A stretch of DNA of 36,816 nt from DATGKR01 sp035294565 (GCA_035294565.1 DATGKR010000014.1:1-36816); one strand, 5' to 3'; positions 23,901 through 32,241 are shown, numbered from the stretch's first letter. The notes: generated from the sequence alone by a model not told the origin. A program made the numbers and translations.

Positions 23901-24743
23901 TCAGAGGATGCGGGGCAGCTCCTCGGCGATGCCGTCGATCGTCCAGCGCTCCGATCGTTCCACGCCACCGGCCCGCGACCAGCCGCTCATACAGGTGATC
24001 GAACCGCCGAAGACTTGGAACACCCGGCCCGTCACGCTGCACTCCGCCGAGGCGAGCCAGGCGACGAGAGGGGAGGCGTTCGCCGGGTCCCACTCGTCGA
24101 AGCGCGACGGGTCGGACGGGGCGGCCACCATGTCTCCCAGCCCGGGCGTGGCCTCGGTGAGGCGGGTGCGGGCGGCAGGGCTGATGGCGTTGACGCGCAC
24201 CCCGAAGCGGGCGAGCTCCTGGGCGGCTATCGAAGTGAGGGCCGCGATCGCCGCCTTCGCCGCCCCGTAGTTGGCCTGCCCCGGGTTGCCGACCAGGCCC
24301 GAGGTCGAGGACGTGTTGACCACCGAGGGACGCAGGCGCGCGCCGTCCCGCCAGCGCTGCCGCCAATGCTCGGCGGCGTGGCGTAGCGGGACGAAGTGCC
24401 CCTTGAGATCGGTTTCGATCACCGAGTCCCACTCCTCTTCGGACATGTTGACGATGTAGCGGTCGCGGAGTATCGCCGCGTTGTTGACGAGGACGTGCAG
24501 TTCGCCGAAAGCGTCCACGGCGGTGCGCACCAAGCGCCGGCTGTCCTCCCAGTCGGCCACGTCGCCCGCGTAGGCGACCGCCTGTCCCCCGGACGCCTCG
24601 ATCTCCGCTACGACGTCCTCGGCTCCGGAGAGGTCGTTGATCACTACCTGCGCTCCCTCGGCGGCGAAGAGCAGCGCGTGGGCGCGACCGAGCCCCCTCG
24701 CCCCGCCAGTGACTATCGCCACCCTCCCCTCGAGCCAGCCCAC
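23901..24743 (-). CDS. Short-chain dehydrogenase/reductase
   Basis: The 280-aa NAD(P)-dependent oxidoreductase has a classical SDR fold. The cofactor loop TGGARGLGRA is at residues 12-21, the NNAAILRD motif near 86-93, and the catalytic SSTSG, YGAAK and PAARTRLTE elements follow. ND after the second strand (VVINDLSGAED) favours NAD(H), as in the 3-hydroxyacyl-CoA dehydrogenase (HSD17B4/MFE-like) subgroup; the substrate is not known. GTG 24743 is used, 7 bp after the lipoate-ligase-like gene, with no clear Shine-Dalgarno sequence, so a slightly different start is possible. It is the last gene of its series. Confidence 0.88.
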   Translation of the reverse strand: MGWLEGRVAIVTGGARGLGRAHALLFAAEGAQVVINDLSGAEDVVAEIEASGGQAVAYAGDVADWEDSRRLVRTAVDAFGELHVLVNNAAILRDRYIVNMSEEEWDSVIETDLKGHFVPLRHAAEHWRQRWRDGARLRPSVVNTSSTSGLVGNPGQANYGAAKAAIAALTSIAAQELARFGVRVNAISPAARTRLTEATPGLGDMVAAPSDPSRFDEWDPANASPLVAWLASAECSVTGRVFQVFGGSITCMSGWSRAGGVERSERWTIDGIAEELPRIL

Positions 24744-24750
24744 GCCAAGA

Positions 24751-25518
24751 TCATGGCATCAGCAGCCCGAGGAGCGCCGACCGCAAAGGCGCCTCCGAAC
24801 CGGCGCCCAGTCCGGCCGCTGCCGTCTCCAGGGCGCCCCGAGCCGCAACCTCGGGCCCGGGTGGGGCGGCATCGGCTAGGAGAGAAAGGTAGGCGGCGGG
24901 CTCCCACTCCAGCATGGCAGCGGTCTGGAAGAGCACCCCGGCGCGGGTGCGCCTCTGGGATATGCCGACGACCTTGGCACCGCCGAGCGTCACCTCGCCG
25001 GGTCCCAGGCCGGCGAAGCACACCAAGCGCGAGAGCGGTCGGTTCACCATCGGTCCTTTCCACACGTCGGGCTGGCCCAGGCCGCACGCCGCGACCGCCT
25101 CCGCCCACAGCCCGCCGAGCCACCAGCCAGCCCTCCCGACGTCGGCGTCCCACAAGGGGTCGCCGGCGGGCAGCACGAAGTCCGCCCAGGCGACGGTCCC
25201 CGGACCGACGAGGACCGCACCCCCCCCGCTCGACCGCCGTACCACGTCCAAGCCAGAGCGCTCGACGGCGTCTCTGTCGAAGCCGGACAGCGTCTGGTGG
25301 CTGCCGAGGACCAGCGCAGGCCTTTCGGGGACGCAAATCCGCACCTCGCGGCCGGTCCACTCCGGCGGGCGCGACAGGAGGTCCCCCGCCGGGCCGGCAA
25401 GGTGGGTGACCCGCCACTTCCCTCGACGGTCGGCCCCCGTAGCGGGGCCGGTCGTGACGCGGAGAGGCCGGCGGCCCGTAGCGGGGCCGGTCGTGGCGCG
25501 GGGAGGCTTGCGGTCCAT
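24751..25518 (-). CDS. Lipoate/biotin-protein-ligase family protein
   Basis: The 255-aa product has the LplA-type core: LVLGSHQTLSGFD, the binding loop RRSSGGGAVLVGPG, FVLPAGDPLWD, and GGAKVVGISQRR with the conserved lysine that contacts the acyl-adenylate. Family knowledge: these enzymes attach or transfer lipoate, octanoate or biotin to a carrier lysine; which one applies here cannot be told. ATG 25518 is chosen, 14 nt after the HNH stop. Upstream of the core (about residue 30) the N-terminus consists of 13-residue repeats (ATTGPATGR type) encoded by a 39-bp tandem repeat. GTG 25578 is an alternative start that would overlap the HNH gene. Confidence 0.8.
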   Translation of the reverse strand: MDRKPPRATTGPATGRRPLRVTTGPATGADRRGKWRVTHLAGPAGDLLSRPPEWTGREVRICVPERPALVLGSHQTLSGFDRDAVERSGLDVVRRSSGGGAVLVGPGTVAWADFVLPAGDPLWDADVGRAGWWLGGLWAEAVAACGLGQPDVWKGPMVNRPLSRLVCFAGLGPGEVTLGGAKVVGISQRRTRAGVLFQTAAMLEWEPAAYLSLLADAAPPGPEVAARGALETAAAGLGAGSEAPLRSALLGLLMP

Positions 25519-25552
25519 CGCCGAGCCGGTCGTCAGGCGGAGAGGCTGGCGG
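25436..25552. repeat. 39-bp tandem repeat, three copies, across the HNH stop and next start
   Basis: Units lie at 25436-25474, 25475-25513 and 25514-25552. The unit at 25514-25552 contains the last codons and TGA of the HNH gene and the ATG of the lipoate-ligase-like gene. The other two are in-frame copies that now form that protein's N-terminus. The unit equals 13 codons. Confidence 0.88.
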
Positions 25553-26045
25553 CTGCCGGCCCCAGGTACGGCTCCCACTCGCTGCGGATACGGCCGCTGG
25601 CGACGAGGATGAAGGTCCGCTGGCGGGGCACGGTGGGCGGGCGCCGGAGCCGTAGGCCGGTCTCCTCCAGCAGGTGGTCCCGCTTACGAGCGTTGCAGGG
25701 ACGGCAGGAGGCGACGACGTTGTCCCAGGAGTGGGCGCCGCCCCGGCTCCTGGGGATGACGTGGTCGATGTTCTCGGCCGCCGCCCCGCAGTACTGGCAA
25801 CGGTGGCCGTCGCGGGCGAAGACGGCGCGGCGGTTGAGGGCGACGCGGCTCTGGAAAGGCACCTTCACGTAGTGCCGCAGGCGCACGACCGACGGCTCGG
25901 AGAACGACGCCCTCTCTGAACGGAAGAACCGCTCGGTCTGGTGGAGCATCTCCGCCTTCTGGTCGAGAAGGAGCATCAGAGCCCGGCGGGTGGTCACGAC
26001 GCAGATCGGCTCGTAGGTGGCGTTGAGGACCAGGGCCTGAGACAC
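25533..26045 (-). CDS. HNH endonuclease family protein
   Basis: The 170-aa product has an N-terminal domain (ALVLNATYEPICVVTTRRA) and a zinc-bound HNH fold: CQYC (83-86), DHVIPRSRGG (D94, H95), the third-motif N109 and CRPC (114-117). Members of this actinobacterial family are common single-copy chromosomal genes; their cellular role is not established and they are not tied to CRISPR or restriction here. GTG 26045 follows a GGGAGG that is rather close. It lies 57 bp after the small Trp/Arg-rich gene. Confidence 0.9.
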   Translation of the reverse strand: MSQALVLNATYEPICVVTTRRALMLLLDQKAEMLHQTERFFRSERASFSEPSVVRLRHYVKVPFQSRVALNRRAVFARDGHRCQYCGAAAENIDHVIPRSRGGAHSWDNVVASCRPCNARKRDHLLEETGLRLRRPPTVPRQRTFILVASGRIRSEWEPYLGPAAASLSA

Positions 26046-26102
26046 GGCCTCCCGCCCAGTTTCCTAAGGGACCCGTCTTGGGTGGGGTGGCACGGCCAGA
26101 CG

Positions 26103-26372
26103 TTACCTCGCCGGGCGCCCCGTACGGCGGCACCATTCCAAGAAGCGGACCAGGTCGTCGCCGTCCAAGGCGCCCCCAGGCCCGTACATGGCCTCCATCC
26201 GGAACCGCAGGAACCCGACGGGCGGCAGGGGCAGGGGCGGCCAGCGGGCCCACCAGCGCGGCGGCACGAAACGCCCCAGGGTCGGCCACAGGTCCGGGCG
26301 AAGGACAAGGACCCGGAGGGCCTCCCTCCAGGCGCGGTGCACCCGCCCCGACGCCCGCCTCGAAACTCTCAT
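26103..26372 (-). CDS. Small Trp/Arg/Pro-rich hypothetical protein
   Basis: An 89-aa basic protein. After a repeat-derived N-terminus come LVLRPDLWPTLGRFVPPRWW, ARWPPLPLPPVGFLRFRMEAM and a C-terminal DGDDLVRFLEWCRRTGR. Alternating hydrophobic and Arg residues and the clean codon structure support a real gene; I recognise no domain. ATG 26372 sits in an ATGA overlap with the stop of the 19-codon relay frame. The N-terminal 16 codons are duplicated from, or into, that relay frame. It is the fixed neighbour between the ROK kinase and the HNH gene. Confidence 0.65.
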   Translation of the reverse strand: MRVSRRASGRVHRAWREALRVLVLRPDLWPTLGRFVPPRWWARWPPLPLPPVGFLRFRMEAMYGPGGALDGDDLVRFLEWCRRTGRPAR

Positions 26373-26428
26373 CGCCCTGCCCCCCAGGCGCGGTGCGCCC
26401 ACCCCGACGCCCGCCTCGAGGCTCTCAT
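26317..26428. repeat. 56-bp tandem duplication at the ROK/small-gene junction
   Basis: Units 26373-26428 and 26317-26372 align, with close identity over about 46 bases (a few substitutions). Each begins with ATGA. The first ATGA is the ROK stop. The second is both the stop of the relay frame and the start of the 89-aa gene. Because 56 is not a multiple of three, the copies are read in different frames. Confidence 0.88.
26369..26428 (-). CDS. 19-codon relay frame between ROK kinase and small protein
   Basis: ATG 26428 overlaps the ROK stop (ATGA) and the frame ends at TGA 26371..26369, overlapping the next ATG (again ATGA). The 19-aa product begins MRASRRASGWAH and ends AWGAGR. GGGGGGCAGGGCG precedes each ATG. 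It appears to be a by-product of the 56-bp duplication and may only pass ribosomes on to the next gene; whether it is translated is not known. Confidence 0.4.
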   Translation of the reverse strand: MRASRRASGWAHRAWGAGR

Positions 26429-27279
26429 CGCCCTGCCCCCCTCCAGCCGACCGCCGCAGCCCCGACCAGCGGAGCGGCCGGACCGAGGGGGCTCGGCTCG
26501 ATGCGACACCCTCGCGAGAAGGAGAGGCGGGCGGTCGCGCCGAGGGACTCGCGAGCGGCGGCGAAGAACGGCTCGCCGAAACCCAGGGCGACCGAACCGG
26601 CGACGACGGCCAGGTCCAGGTCGAGCAGGTTGGCGACGCTTCCCACCGCCCTGCCCACGAGGGCGCCGGTCCTGGCCACCACGCCCGGCCCGGCCGCTGC
26701 CGCCGGCAGCCCGGTCGAAGCGGCGATCGCCGTGCCCGACGCCTCCGCCTCCAGGCACCCGCGGGCGCCGCAGACGCAGCGGCGCCCGCCGGGGACGACC
26801 ACGACATGGCCGACGTGGCCGGCGTTGCCGGTGCGCCCGTCGAGCAGGCGGCCCCCGAGGACGATCCCGCCGCCGACCCCGGTGGAGACAACCATGGCCA
26901 TGTAGTCCGACGAGGACGAGGCGGCACCTACCCATCCCTCCCCGAGGGCAAGGGCTTTGGCATCGTTGTCCACCCAGGTGGGGAGCCCGGTCAGTCCTGC
27001 CAGCCGGGAGCGCAGGGGGAAGCTGCTCCAGGCGGGGATGTTGAGGGGCGAGACGCTCTCCCCCCCCGGCTCCATCGGCCCCCCGCAGCCAACCCCGCAG
27101 ACGACGGCCTCCGAGGCCGGGGCCCGGCGCACCAGGTCCGCCAGGGCCGACCAGACGTCCTCTGCCGTGCCGGCGGCGGGCGTCGGCACCGCTTTGGACC
27201 ACGCCACCCTCCCGGAGCGGTCGACGACGCCCACGGCCAGCTTGGTCCCACCGACGTCGACGGCCAGAGCCTGTTCCAC
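26425..27279 (-). CDS. ROK-family sugar kinase (glucokinase-like)
   Basis: The 284-aa product phosphorylates a hexose, or is a related ROK protein. The N-terminal phosphate loop is AVDVGGTKLAVG (6-17). Sugar-binding and catalytic elements are DNDAKALALGE and GNAGHVGHVVV, and the ROK zinc motif is CVCGARGCLEAEASG. No N-terminal helix-turn-helix is present, so it is an enzyme rather than a NagC-type repressor. Glucose is a guess from general similarity. GTG 27279 is preceded by TACCCT (27293..27288) with 8 nt between, which suggests a leaderless start. It heads a minus-strand series ending in the dehydrogenase and is divergent from moxR across 46 bp. Confidence 0.88.
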   Translation of the reverse strand: MEQALAVDVGGTKLAVGVVDRSGRVAWSKAVPTPAAGTAEDVWSALADLVRRAPASEAVVCGVGCGGPMEPGGESVSPLNIPAWSSFPLRSRLAGLTGLPTWVDNDAKALALGEGWVGAASSSSDYMAMVVSTGVGGGIVLGGRLLDGRTGNAGHVGHVVVVPGGRRCVCGARGCLEAEASGTAIAASTGLPAAAAGPGVVARTGALVGRAVGSVANLLDLDLAVVAGSVALGFGEPFFAAARESLGATARLSFSRGCRIEPSPLGPAAPLVGAAAVGWRGAGR

Positions 27280-27325
27280 CGCCGGTCAGGGTACGCTACG
27301 CCGGGAACGGCCCCGGGAGGATCAC
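27280..27325. promoter_or_regulatory. Divergent promoter spacer, ROK kinase and moxR
   Basis: The 46-bp spacer carries TACGCT on the plus strand (27292-27297), followed by a short leader and GGGAGG (27315-27320) 5 nt before the moxR ATG. On the minus strand TACCCT (27293..27288) lies 8 nt before the ROK GTG. The two -10 boxes overlap by two bases, so the promoters may compete. Confidence 0.45.
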
Positions 27326-28306
27326 ATGGCGCGACAGTCGGCGGCACGGGCACCTGCGCCGGCGTCGTTCGCCTCGGCGTTCGACTCGATAGTCGCCAAC
27401 GTCTCACGGGTCGTCCACGGCAAGGAGGACCCCATCCGACTGGCCCTGGTTGGTCTCCTCTCGGAGGGCCATCTCCTGGTCGAGGACGTCCCCGGCGTCG
27501 GCAAGACCACCCTGGCAAAGGCGCTGGCGCGGTCGTTCGACCTGGAGGTCCGACGGATCCAGTTCACCCCGGACCTGCTGCCGACCGACGTGACCGGGAC
27601 GAGCGTCTTCGACCGGGGCACGGGCAGCTTCACGTTCAGGCCCGGGCCGGTATTCGCCAACGTCGTCATCGGCGACGAGATCAACCGCGCCTCACCGAAA
27701 ACCCAGTCGGCCCTGCTCGAGGCCATGCAGGAACGCCAGGTGACCCTCGACAACGTCACCCGCCCGCTCCCCTACCCCTTCCTCGTCATAGCAACCCAGA
27801 ACCCGGTGGAGCACGAGGGCACCTACCCCCTGCCCGAAAGCCAGTTGGACCGCTTCCTGCTGCGGATAAGGGTGGGCTACCCCGACCGCCGGTCCGAGCT
27901 CGAGATGCTCGAGAACGGTGACAACGAGCAGGTCGACTCCCTGCCGGTCGTCGCTTCGTCGGGGGACGTGGCGGCGATGGCCGCTGTCGCCCGGTCGGTT
28001 CACGTGGCCCCGGCGCTTCGCGGCTACGTGGTGGACCTCGCCACGGCGACCAGGTCGCACCCGGGGCTGCGGCTGGGGATGTCGCCGCGCGCCGCCCTCT
28101 CCCTGCAGAGCGCCGCGCGCGCCTGGGCAGCTGCCGACGGACGCGACTATGTCATACCTGATGACGTAAAGGTGTTGTTCGGGCCGGTCGTGGAACACCG
28201 CCTGGTCCTGTCCTCCGAAGCGATGGTCGGCGGGGTGGAGGTAGCCGACGTGACGGCCGAGATACTCCGCAGCGTCCCGGTCCCATCGGGCCGCTCAACC
28301 TCGTGA
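27326..28306 (+). CDS. MoxR-family AAA+ ATPase
   Basis: The 326-aa chaperone-like ATPase has Walker A EDVPGVGKTT (53-62), Walker B VVIGDEINRA (113-122), sensor 1 IATQNPVEHEGTYPLPE, and a C-terminal helical lid. Family knowledge: MoxR proteins act with DUF58 partners in maturation or assembly of envelope or metal-containing enzymes; the client is not known here. ATG 27326 has GGGAGG 5 nt upstream; the frame extends upstream into the antisense of the ROK gene without homology. A GTGA overlap joins it to the DUF58 gene, forming a three-gene operon. Confidence 0.95.
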   Translation: MARQSAARAPAPASFASAFDSIVANVSRVVHGKEDPIRLALVGLLSEGHLLVEDVPGVGKTTLAKALARSFDLEVRRIQFTPDLLPTDVTGTSVFDRGTGSFTFRPGPVFANVVIGDEINRASPKTQSALLEAMQERQVTLDNVTRPLPYPFLVIATQNPVEHEGTYPLPESQLDRFLLRIRVGYPDRRSELEMLENGDNEQVDSLPVVASSGDVAAMAAVARSVHVAPALRGYVVDLATATRSHPGLRLGMSPRAALSLQSAARAWAAADGRDYVIPDDVKVLFGPVVEHRLVLSSEAMVGGVEVADVTAEILRSVPVPSGRSTS

Positions 28307-29472
28307 GCCGGGGGGCCTCCGCCGGCCTGACCACCCGGGGGTGGTCCCTCTTGGTAGCGGCCGCCGTGGGAGCCCTTTGCGCCTACCTGGTCGGGGTGGA
28401 AGAGCTCTACCCGCTGTCACTGGCCGCGGTGGTGGTCGTCACCGCGGCCAGGCTCTGGGCGGCCAGCGGCGGGCCCAGGGCGGTGGAGGTGAGCCGGCGC
28501 GTCCACCCGGAGCGGGTGCCGGCCGGCGCCGAGGCCCGGGTCGAGCTGGTGGTCGCCAACCAGGGTCGCAGGACGACTCCCCCGCTGGAAGCGGCGGACT
28601 GTTTCGACGGGGGGCGGCGCTGGGCCCGCTTCGCCATCGCGCCACTGGCACCCGGGGAGACCCGGCGGGCGTCGTACCGGCTGCCGACGTCGAGGCGGGG
28701 CATCTTCCGGCTCGGCCCCTTGGAGCTCCACGCGACCGACCCCATGGGCCTGGCCCACCGGACGACCGTCGTCGCGTCGAAGACTTCGGTGACGGTCCAC
28801 CCCCGCTTCTCGGTGGTTCCGGTGCAAGGGACTTCGTCCCACCGCGATGCCGACCTACGCCAGCCCTTGCCGATCATGAGCCGTGGAAGCACCGAGTTCT
28901 ACGCGCTGCGCGGCTACGTGCCGGGCGACGACCTCCGCCACGTCCACTGGCCGAGCACGGCCCGGCTGGACGACCTGGTCGTCCGCCAGCCCGAGAACGT
29001 CAGGTGGGGCCGGATCACCGTCGCCGCCGATGCGCGCGCGTCGCTGCACGCCGGCGACTCGATCGAGGAGGTGCTTTCCGCCACTGCCTCGATCGCCGTG
29101 TCGTCCCTGCGCGCCGGGCTCGAGGTGCGGGTGGTGACGAGCGACGGTTTCGACTCCGGACATGGGAGCGGCGCAGCGCACGGCCCGCACATCCTGGACG
29201 GATTGGCCGCCGCCGAGGCGCACGGGGGACTCTCGCCGACCCCGTTCCGGGCGGCTGGCGGGGAACCGGTGGTGGTGGTCACGACCGACAGGTGCGCCCC
29301 CTCGGACTTCGAGCCGCTGATCGGCGGAGGAGCGGGGCGCGGCGCGACGGCGGTGGTCTTCGAGACGCCAGGCGGACCTCCCCGGGGCGGCCTGCTGCCA
29401 TGCACCACGGTGCGGGTGCCGCTCGGCGTCCCGTTCACCACGGCCTGGTCGGAGGCGGCCGCGAGATGCTGA
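28303..29472 (+). CDS. DUF58-domain membrane protein
   Basis: The 389-aa product has two hydrophobic helices at about 14-47 (SLLVAAAVGALCAYLVGV and LSLAAVVVVTAARLWAA), a beta-rich region, and the DUF58 signature STEFYALRGYVPGDDLRHVH followed by WPSTARLDDLVVRQ (about 195-230). The rest resembles a degenerate VWA-like fold. Family knowledge: DUF58 proteins pair with MoxR ATPases. It starts at GTG 28303 in a GTGA overlap with moxR. Confidence 0.93.
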   Translation: MSRGASAGLTTRGWSLLVAAAVGALCAYLVGVEELYPLSLAAVVVVTAARLWAASGGPRAVEVSRRVHPERVPAGAEARVELVVANQGRRTTPPLEAADCFDGGRRWARFAIAPLAPGETRRASYRLPTSRRGIFRLGPLELHATDPMGLAHRTTVVASKTSVTVHPRFSVVPVQGTSSHRDADLRQPLPIMSRGSTEFYALRGYVPGDDLRHVHWPSTARLDDLVVRQPENVRWGRITVAADARASLHAGDSIEEVLSATASIAVSSLRAGLEVRVVTSDGFDSGHGSGAAHGPHILDGLAAAEAHGGLSPTPFRAAGGEPVVVVTTDRCAPSDFEPLIGGGAGRGATAVVFETPGGPPRGGLLPCTTVRVPLGVPFTTAWSEAAARC

Positions 29473-31766
29473 CCGCCCAGGCCCCCGCGCCCGAGCGGCC
29501 CGCGCCCCGGGGCGCCCCGGGCCGTCCGCAGGCGAAGCCCACCTGGGGCTGGTCCCCCGGAGAGGGAACGGCGACGGCCGCCCTGGCTGCGTTCACCATG
29601 GCGTCGGCGTCCGGCCTGGACCGTGTCTTCACCGGCTCGGCGTGGGTCGGCACGGTCATGGGTACGGCGGCGGTCACCCACCTGGTTCTTTGGTCGATGC
29701 GCCGGCGGCGCTGGCCTCAGGGCGCGGCGGCCCCTCTGGCCGCCGCGGTGGTGGTGCTCATGGTCCTCTGGACCGTTTTCGCCAAGACCACCTTCTACGG
29801 CTTACCCGGGGCCGCCACCTGGTCGCAGGTGGCCACGTCTTTGCACCGTCTCGGATCGCAGGTGGCTGGCAGCGTCGCGCCGCTGGCGCCGTCGCGCGCC
29901 ATGGAAGCCGTCGCCGCCGCGGGAGCCGGGGTGGTGGCGATCGCCGGCGACTGGTTCGCCTTCAGGTGGAGGTTCCCGCTGATGGCCCTGCTGCCAGGGG
30001 TGGGTGCCTTCGTGGCGTGCGCCGTCTCTGGCAGGGGGGGACGCGAGGCGACCGTCGGGCTGGAGGTCGGGGCGGCCTGTCTGTTCCTCGTCGCGGAAAA
30101 GGCCGCCTCTTTCTCGTCACAGACCTGGTTCGCCGGTCGGGCTGCCGGCGGGTGGGCTTGGAGGGCGGGAGTGCCGCCGGCGGCGTTGGCGGTGGCCGCC
30201 GCCCTGGCGCTGACCCCCGTCCTGGCCCCGGTCGATGGGCAAGGGGCTCTCGGGTGGCGCTCGCCGGGGGGGACGGGCGGGGGCCAGCGGATCGTCCCCA
30301 ACCCCATCGTCTCCCTACGCACCAGGCTCATCCAACTGCAGAACACCCCCGTCTTCGCGGTCGACACCGGCGTCCCCTCCTACTGGCGCCTCACGTCGCT
30401 CGACCACTTCAACGGTGAGACGTGGACGTCATCGGGCTCCTACCAGGGGTTCAGGTCGGCGCTCCCCGGGGTGGCCCACGTCCCGGCCGGGACCAGGACG
30501 GTCCGAGCCTCCTTCCAGATCCAGGGGCTCGACTCGGTTTGGCTGCCCGACCAGTTCAACCCCGTTTCGGTGGTGGGAGCCCCCGGCGTGTCGTACGACC
30601 CGTTGTCGGACAGCCTGATCACCTCCAAACCGACCTCCAACGGGATGCACTACACGGTCACCTCCTACCAGTACCTCTCGACGTTGAACGCGGCGGAGCT
30701 GCAGTCGGCCTCGCCGCTCGACGCTCCCGCCGGCGACCTGCAGCTGCCCGCGGGACTGGGAGCACAGATCGTCGCACTGGCACAAGCGGTGACACGGGGT
30801 CGGGGCGGCGAGTATGCGAAAGCCTTGGCGCTCCAGGACTACCTGAGGAGCCGCCCGTTCTCGTACAGCCTCGACCCCCCCGCGGACGGAACTGGTATCG
30901 CCACCCTGTACAACTTTCTCTTCGTCACCCACGAGGGTTACTGCCAGCAGTTCGCCGGTGCCTATGCCGTGCTCGCCCGCGCCGCGGGGCTGCCCACCCG
31001 CCTGGCGGTTGGCTTCACCACCGGCGTTCCCTACCCCGGCGGCTACCAGGTGTACGACCGCGACGCCCACACGTGGCCCGAGGTGTGGTTCGGGCCGCGC
31101 TTCGGCTGGGTGCCGTTCGAGCCGACTCCCGGGTTCTCCATCCCGGGAACCACGGCCTACGCGGGCACTGGTAGCGCCGGTGCGGAGACCGCCCCTGCGC
31201 AGACGCCGTCGACGGTCCCCGGCACCGCCCCCCCCACGTCCACCCTCCACAAGGGTGTGACCACCCCGACGACGGCGGCACCCGCCCATCTCGCCTCACC
31301 GCGCCGGAGCGCGCCGACATCGGTGTCGCTGTGGTGGCTGGCCGCGCCGGTGGTGGCCGTGGCCCTGGCGGGCTCAGGCGCCTCGGCACGCACCCTTCGC
31401 CGGCGGCGCCGCCTGCGGCGGGCGGCGCGGGCCGGTCCGGGAGCACAAGTGCTCGAGGTGTGGGACCAGCTGCGCGCCGACCTCGCCCGGGAGGGCCTGC
31501 GCAGGAAGCCGGCGGAGACGGACGACGAGTTCGCCCTCCGGGCCGGGAGGTGGCTGGAGGAGCGCCTGTTGAGAGGCCCGTGGGCGTACGGGGGCATGCC
31601 GGCGCTCGCAGGCCTGGCGCGGCGCGCCGCCTTCGCCCCCTTCACGCCGCCTGAAGCGGCCCGCGAGGCGACACTCGCCGCCGACGAGGTCCGCAGGCGA
31701 CTGCACGCCGTACAGTCGCGGGCTCACCGCTTCCGCCGGTCGCTCCCGCTGGCCGGGCTGCGCTGA
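29466..31766 (+). CDS. TgpA-like membrane transglutaminase (DUF3488 and DUF4129 type)
   Basis: The 766-aa product has several transmembrane helices in the first 250 residues, an extracytoplasmic transglutaminase-like domain, then a Thr/Pro/Ala-rich linker, another helix near residue 625, and a basic cytoplasmic tail with a DUF4129-like helix pair (LRRKPAETDDEFALRAG). Catalytic residues are C493 (EGYCQQFAGAY) and H535 (RDAHTWPEVWF). The third position reads WVPFEPTPG, with Glu where Asp is often found. Substrate and reaction (transamidation or proteolysis) are not known. ATG 29466 overlaps the DUF58 gene by 7 nt. Confidence 0.93.
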   Translation: MLTAQAPAPERPAPRGAPGRPQAKPTWGWSPGEGTATAALAAFTMASASGLDRVFTGSAWVGTVMGTAAVTHLVLWSMRRRRWPQGAAAPLAAAVVVLMVLWTVFAKTTFYGLPGAATWSQVATSLHRLGSQVAGSVAPLAPSRAMEAVAAAGAGVVAIAGDWFAFRWRFPLMALLPGVGAFVACAVSGRGGREATVGLEVGAACLFLVAEKAASFSSQTWFAGRAAGGWAWRAGVPPAALAVAAALALTPVLAPVDGQGALGWRSPGGTGGGQRIVPNPIVSLRTRLIQLQNTPVFAVDTGVPSYWRLTSLDHFNGETWTSSGSYQGFRSALPGVAHVPAGTRTVRASFQIQGLDSVWLPDQFNPVSVVGAPGVSYDPLSDSLITSKPTSNGMHYTVTSYQYLSTLNAAELQSASPLDAPAGDLQLPAGLGAQIVALAQAVTRGRGGEYAKALALQDYLRSRPFSYSLDPPADGTGIATLYNFLFVTHEGYCQQFAGAYAVLARAAGLPTRLAVGFTTGVPYPGGYQVYDRDAHTWPEVWFGPRFGWVPFEPTPGFSIPGTTAYAGTGSAGAETAPAQTPSTVPGTAPPTSTLHKGVTTPTTAAPAHLASPRRSAPTSVSLWWLAAPVVAVALAGSGASARTLRRRRRLRRAARAGPGAQVLEVWDQLRADLAREGLRRKPAETDDEFALRAGRWLEERLLRGPWAYGGMPALAGLARRAAFAPFTPPEAAREATLAADEVRRRLHAVQSRAHRFRRSLPLAGLR

Positions 31767-31860
31767 CCCCCGAGCACCGGGGCCTGCCCGCCGAGTGGGT
31801 AGCGGCGGAGGGGCCAGGGCCCGCCGCCTCGTAACCTGGCCTTCGGGGCCTGCGGTCGGA
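31767..31860. terminator. Convergent spacer with inverted repeats
   Basis: Between the transglutaminase (+) and DUF3040 (-) stops lie a small palindrome CCCCG-N5-CGGGG (31768-31782) and a 7-bp inverted repeat GGCCAGG/CCTGGCC (31812-31818 and 31835-31841). Neither has a U-tract. They may end transcription from both sides. Confidence 0.35.
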
Positions 31861-32241
31861 TCAGGGTTCGTCGCCGTCGGCGAGCCTGCGCCGGATCCGC
31901 CGGCGGAGCTCGTCGAGGGCCTCGCCGAGGCTCGGCGATCCCGACGAGCGGACCACCTCGTCGAGGTGCAGACGGCTGACCCGGCGCAGGTTCTGCGCCA
32001 GGACGAAGCCGCTGGCGACCATGAGGAGGAAACCGAAGATGCCGAGCACCCAGCTTGACGCGAAGGCCGCCACGAGGATGATCATTCCGACAACGAGCCC
32101 GGCCGACGCCCACTTGCAGTTGCGGACCAGGTACTCGTAGAGGCCGGCAGTGCCGATCCGGCGGGCGGAGTCAGGATCCTCGGCGTGGAACTGCCGCTCT
32201 ATCTCCGCCAGGATCCTCTGTTCCTCCTCGTTGAGCGGCAC
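31861..32241 (-). CDS. DUF3040 family membrane protein
   Basis: The 126-aa protein has the DUF3040 N-terminus PLNEEEQRILAEIERQF with conserved acidic and Leu residues, then two close transmembrane helices at about 46-88 (WASAGLVVGMIILVAAFASS, WVLGIFGFLLMVASGFVLA) and a basic tail. It is widespread in actinobacteria; function unknown. GTG 32241 is chosen because GGAGGG lies 6 nt upstream and the family begins here; the frame is open further upstream through the dinB terminator, which argues against a longer form. Confidence 0.85.
   Translation of the reverse strand: MPLNEEEQRILAEIERQFHAEDPDSARRIGTAGLYEYLVRNCKWASAGLVVGMIILVAAFASSWVLGIFGFLLMVASGFVLAQNLRRVSRLHLDEVVRSSGSPSLGEALDELRRRIRRRLADGDEP

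Noticed and set aside
25533..26045. HNH gene as part of a restriction, retron or CRISPR-like system
   Set aside because: It belongs to a common chromosomal HNH family and no methylase, reverse transcriptase or cas partner is present.
26425..27279. ROK protein as a transcriptional repressor
   Set aside because: No DNA-binding N-terminal domain; it begins directly with the phosphate loop.
26957..27325. N-terminal extension of moxR into the ROK gene
   Set aside because: It is antisense to ROK; ATG 27326 has a good Shine-Dalgarno sequence and matches family length.
28341..29465. N-terminal extension of the transglutaminase frame through the DUF58 gene
   Set aside because: The residues before ATG 29466 are an out-of-frame reading of DUF58; the overlap start at 29466 explains the gene.
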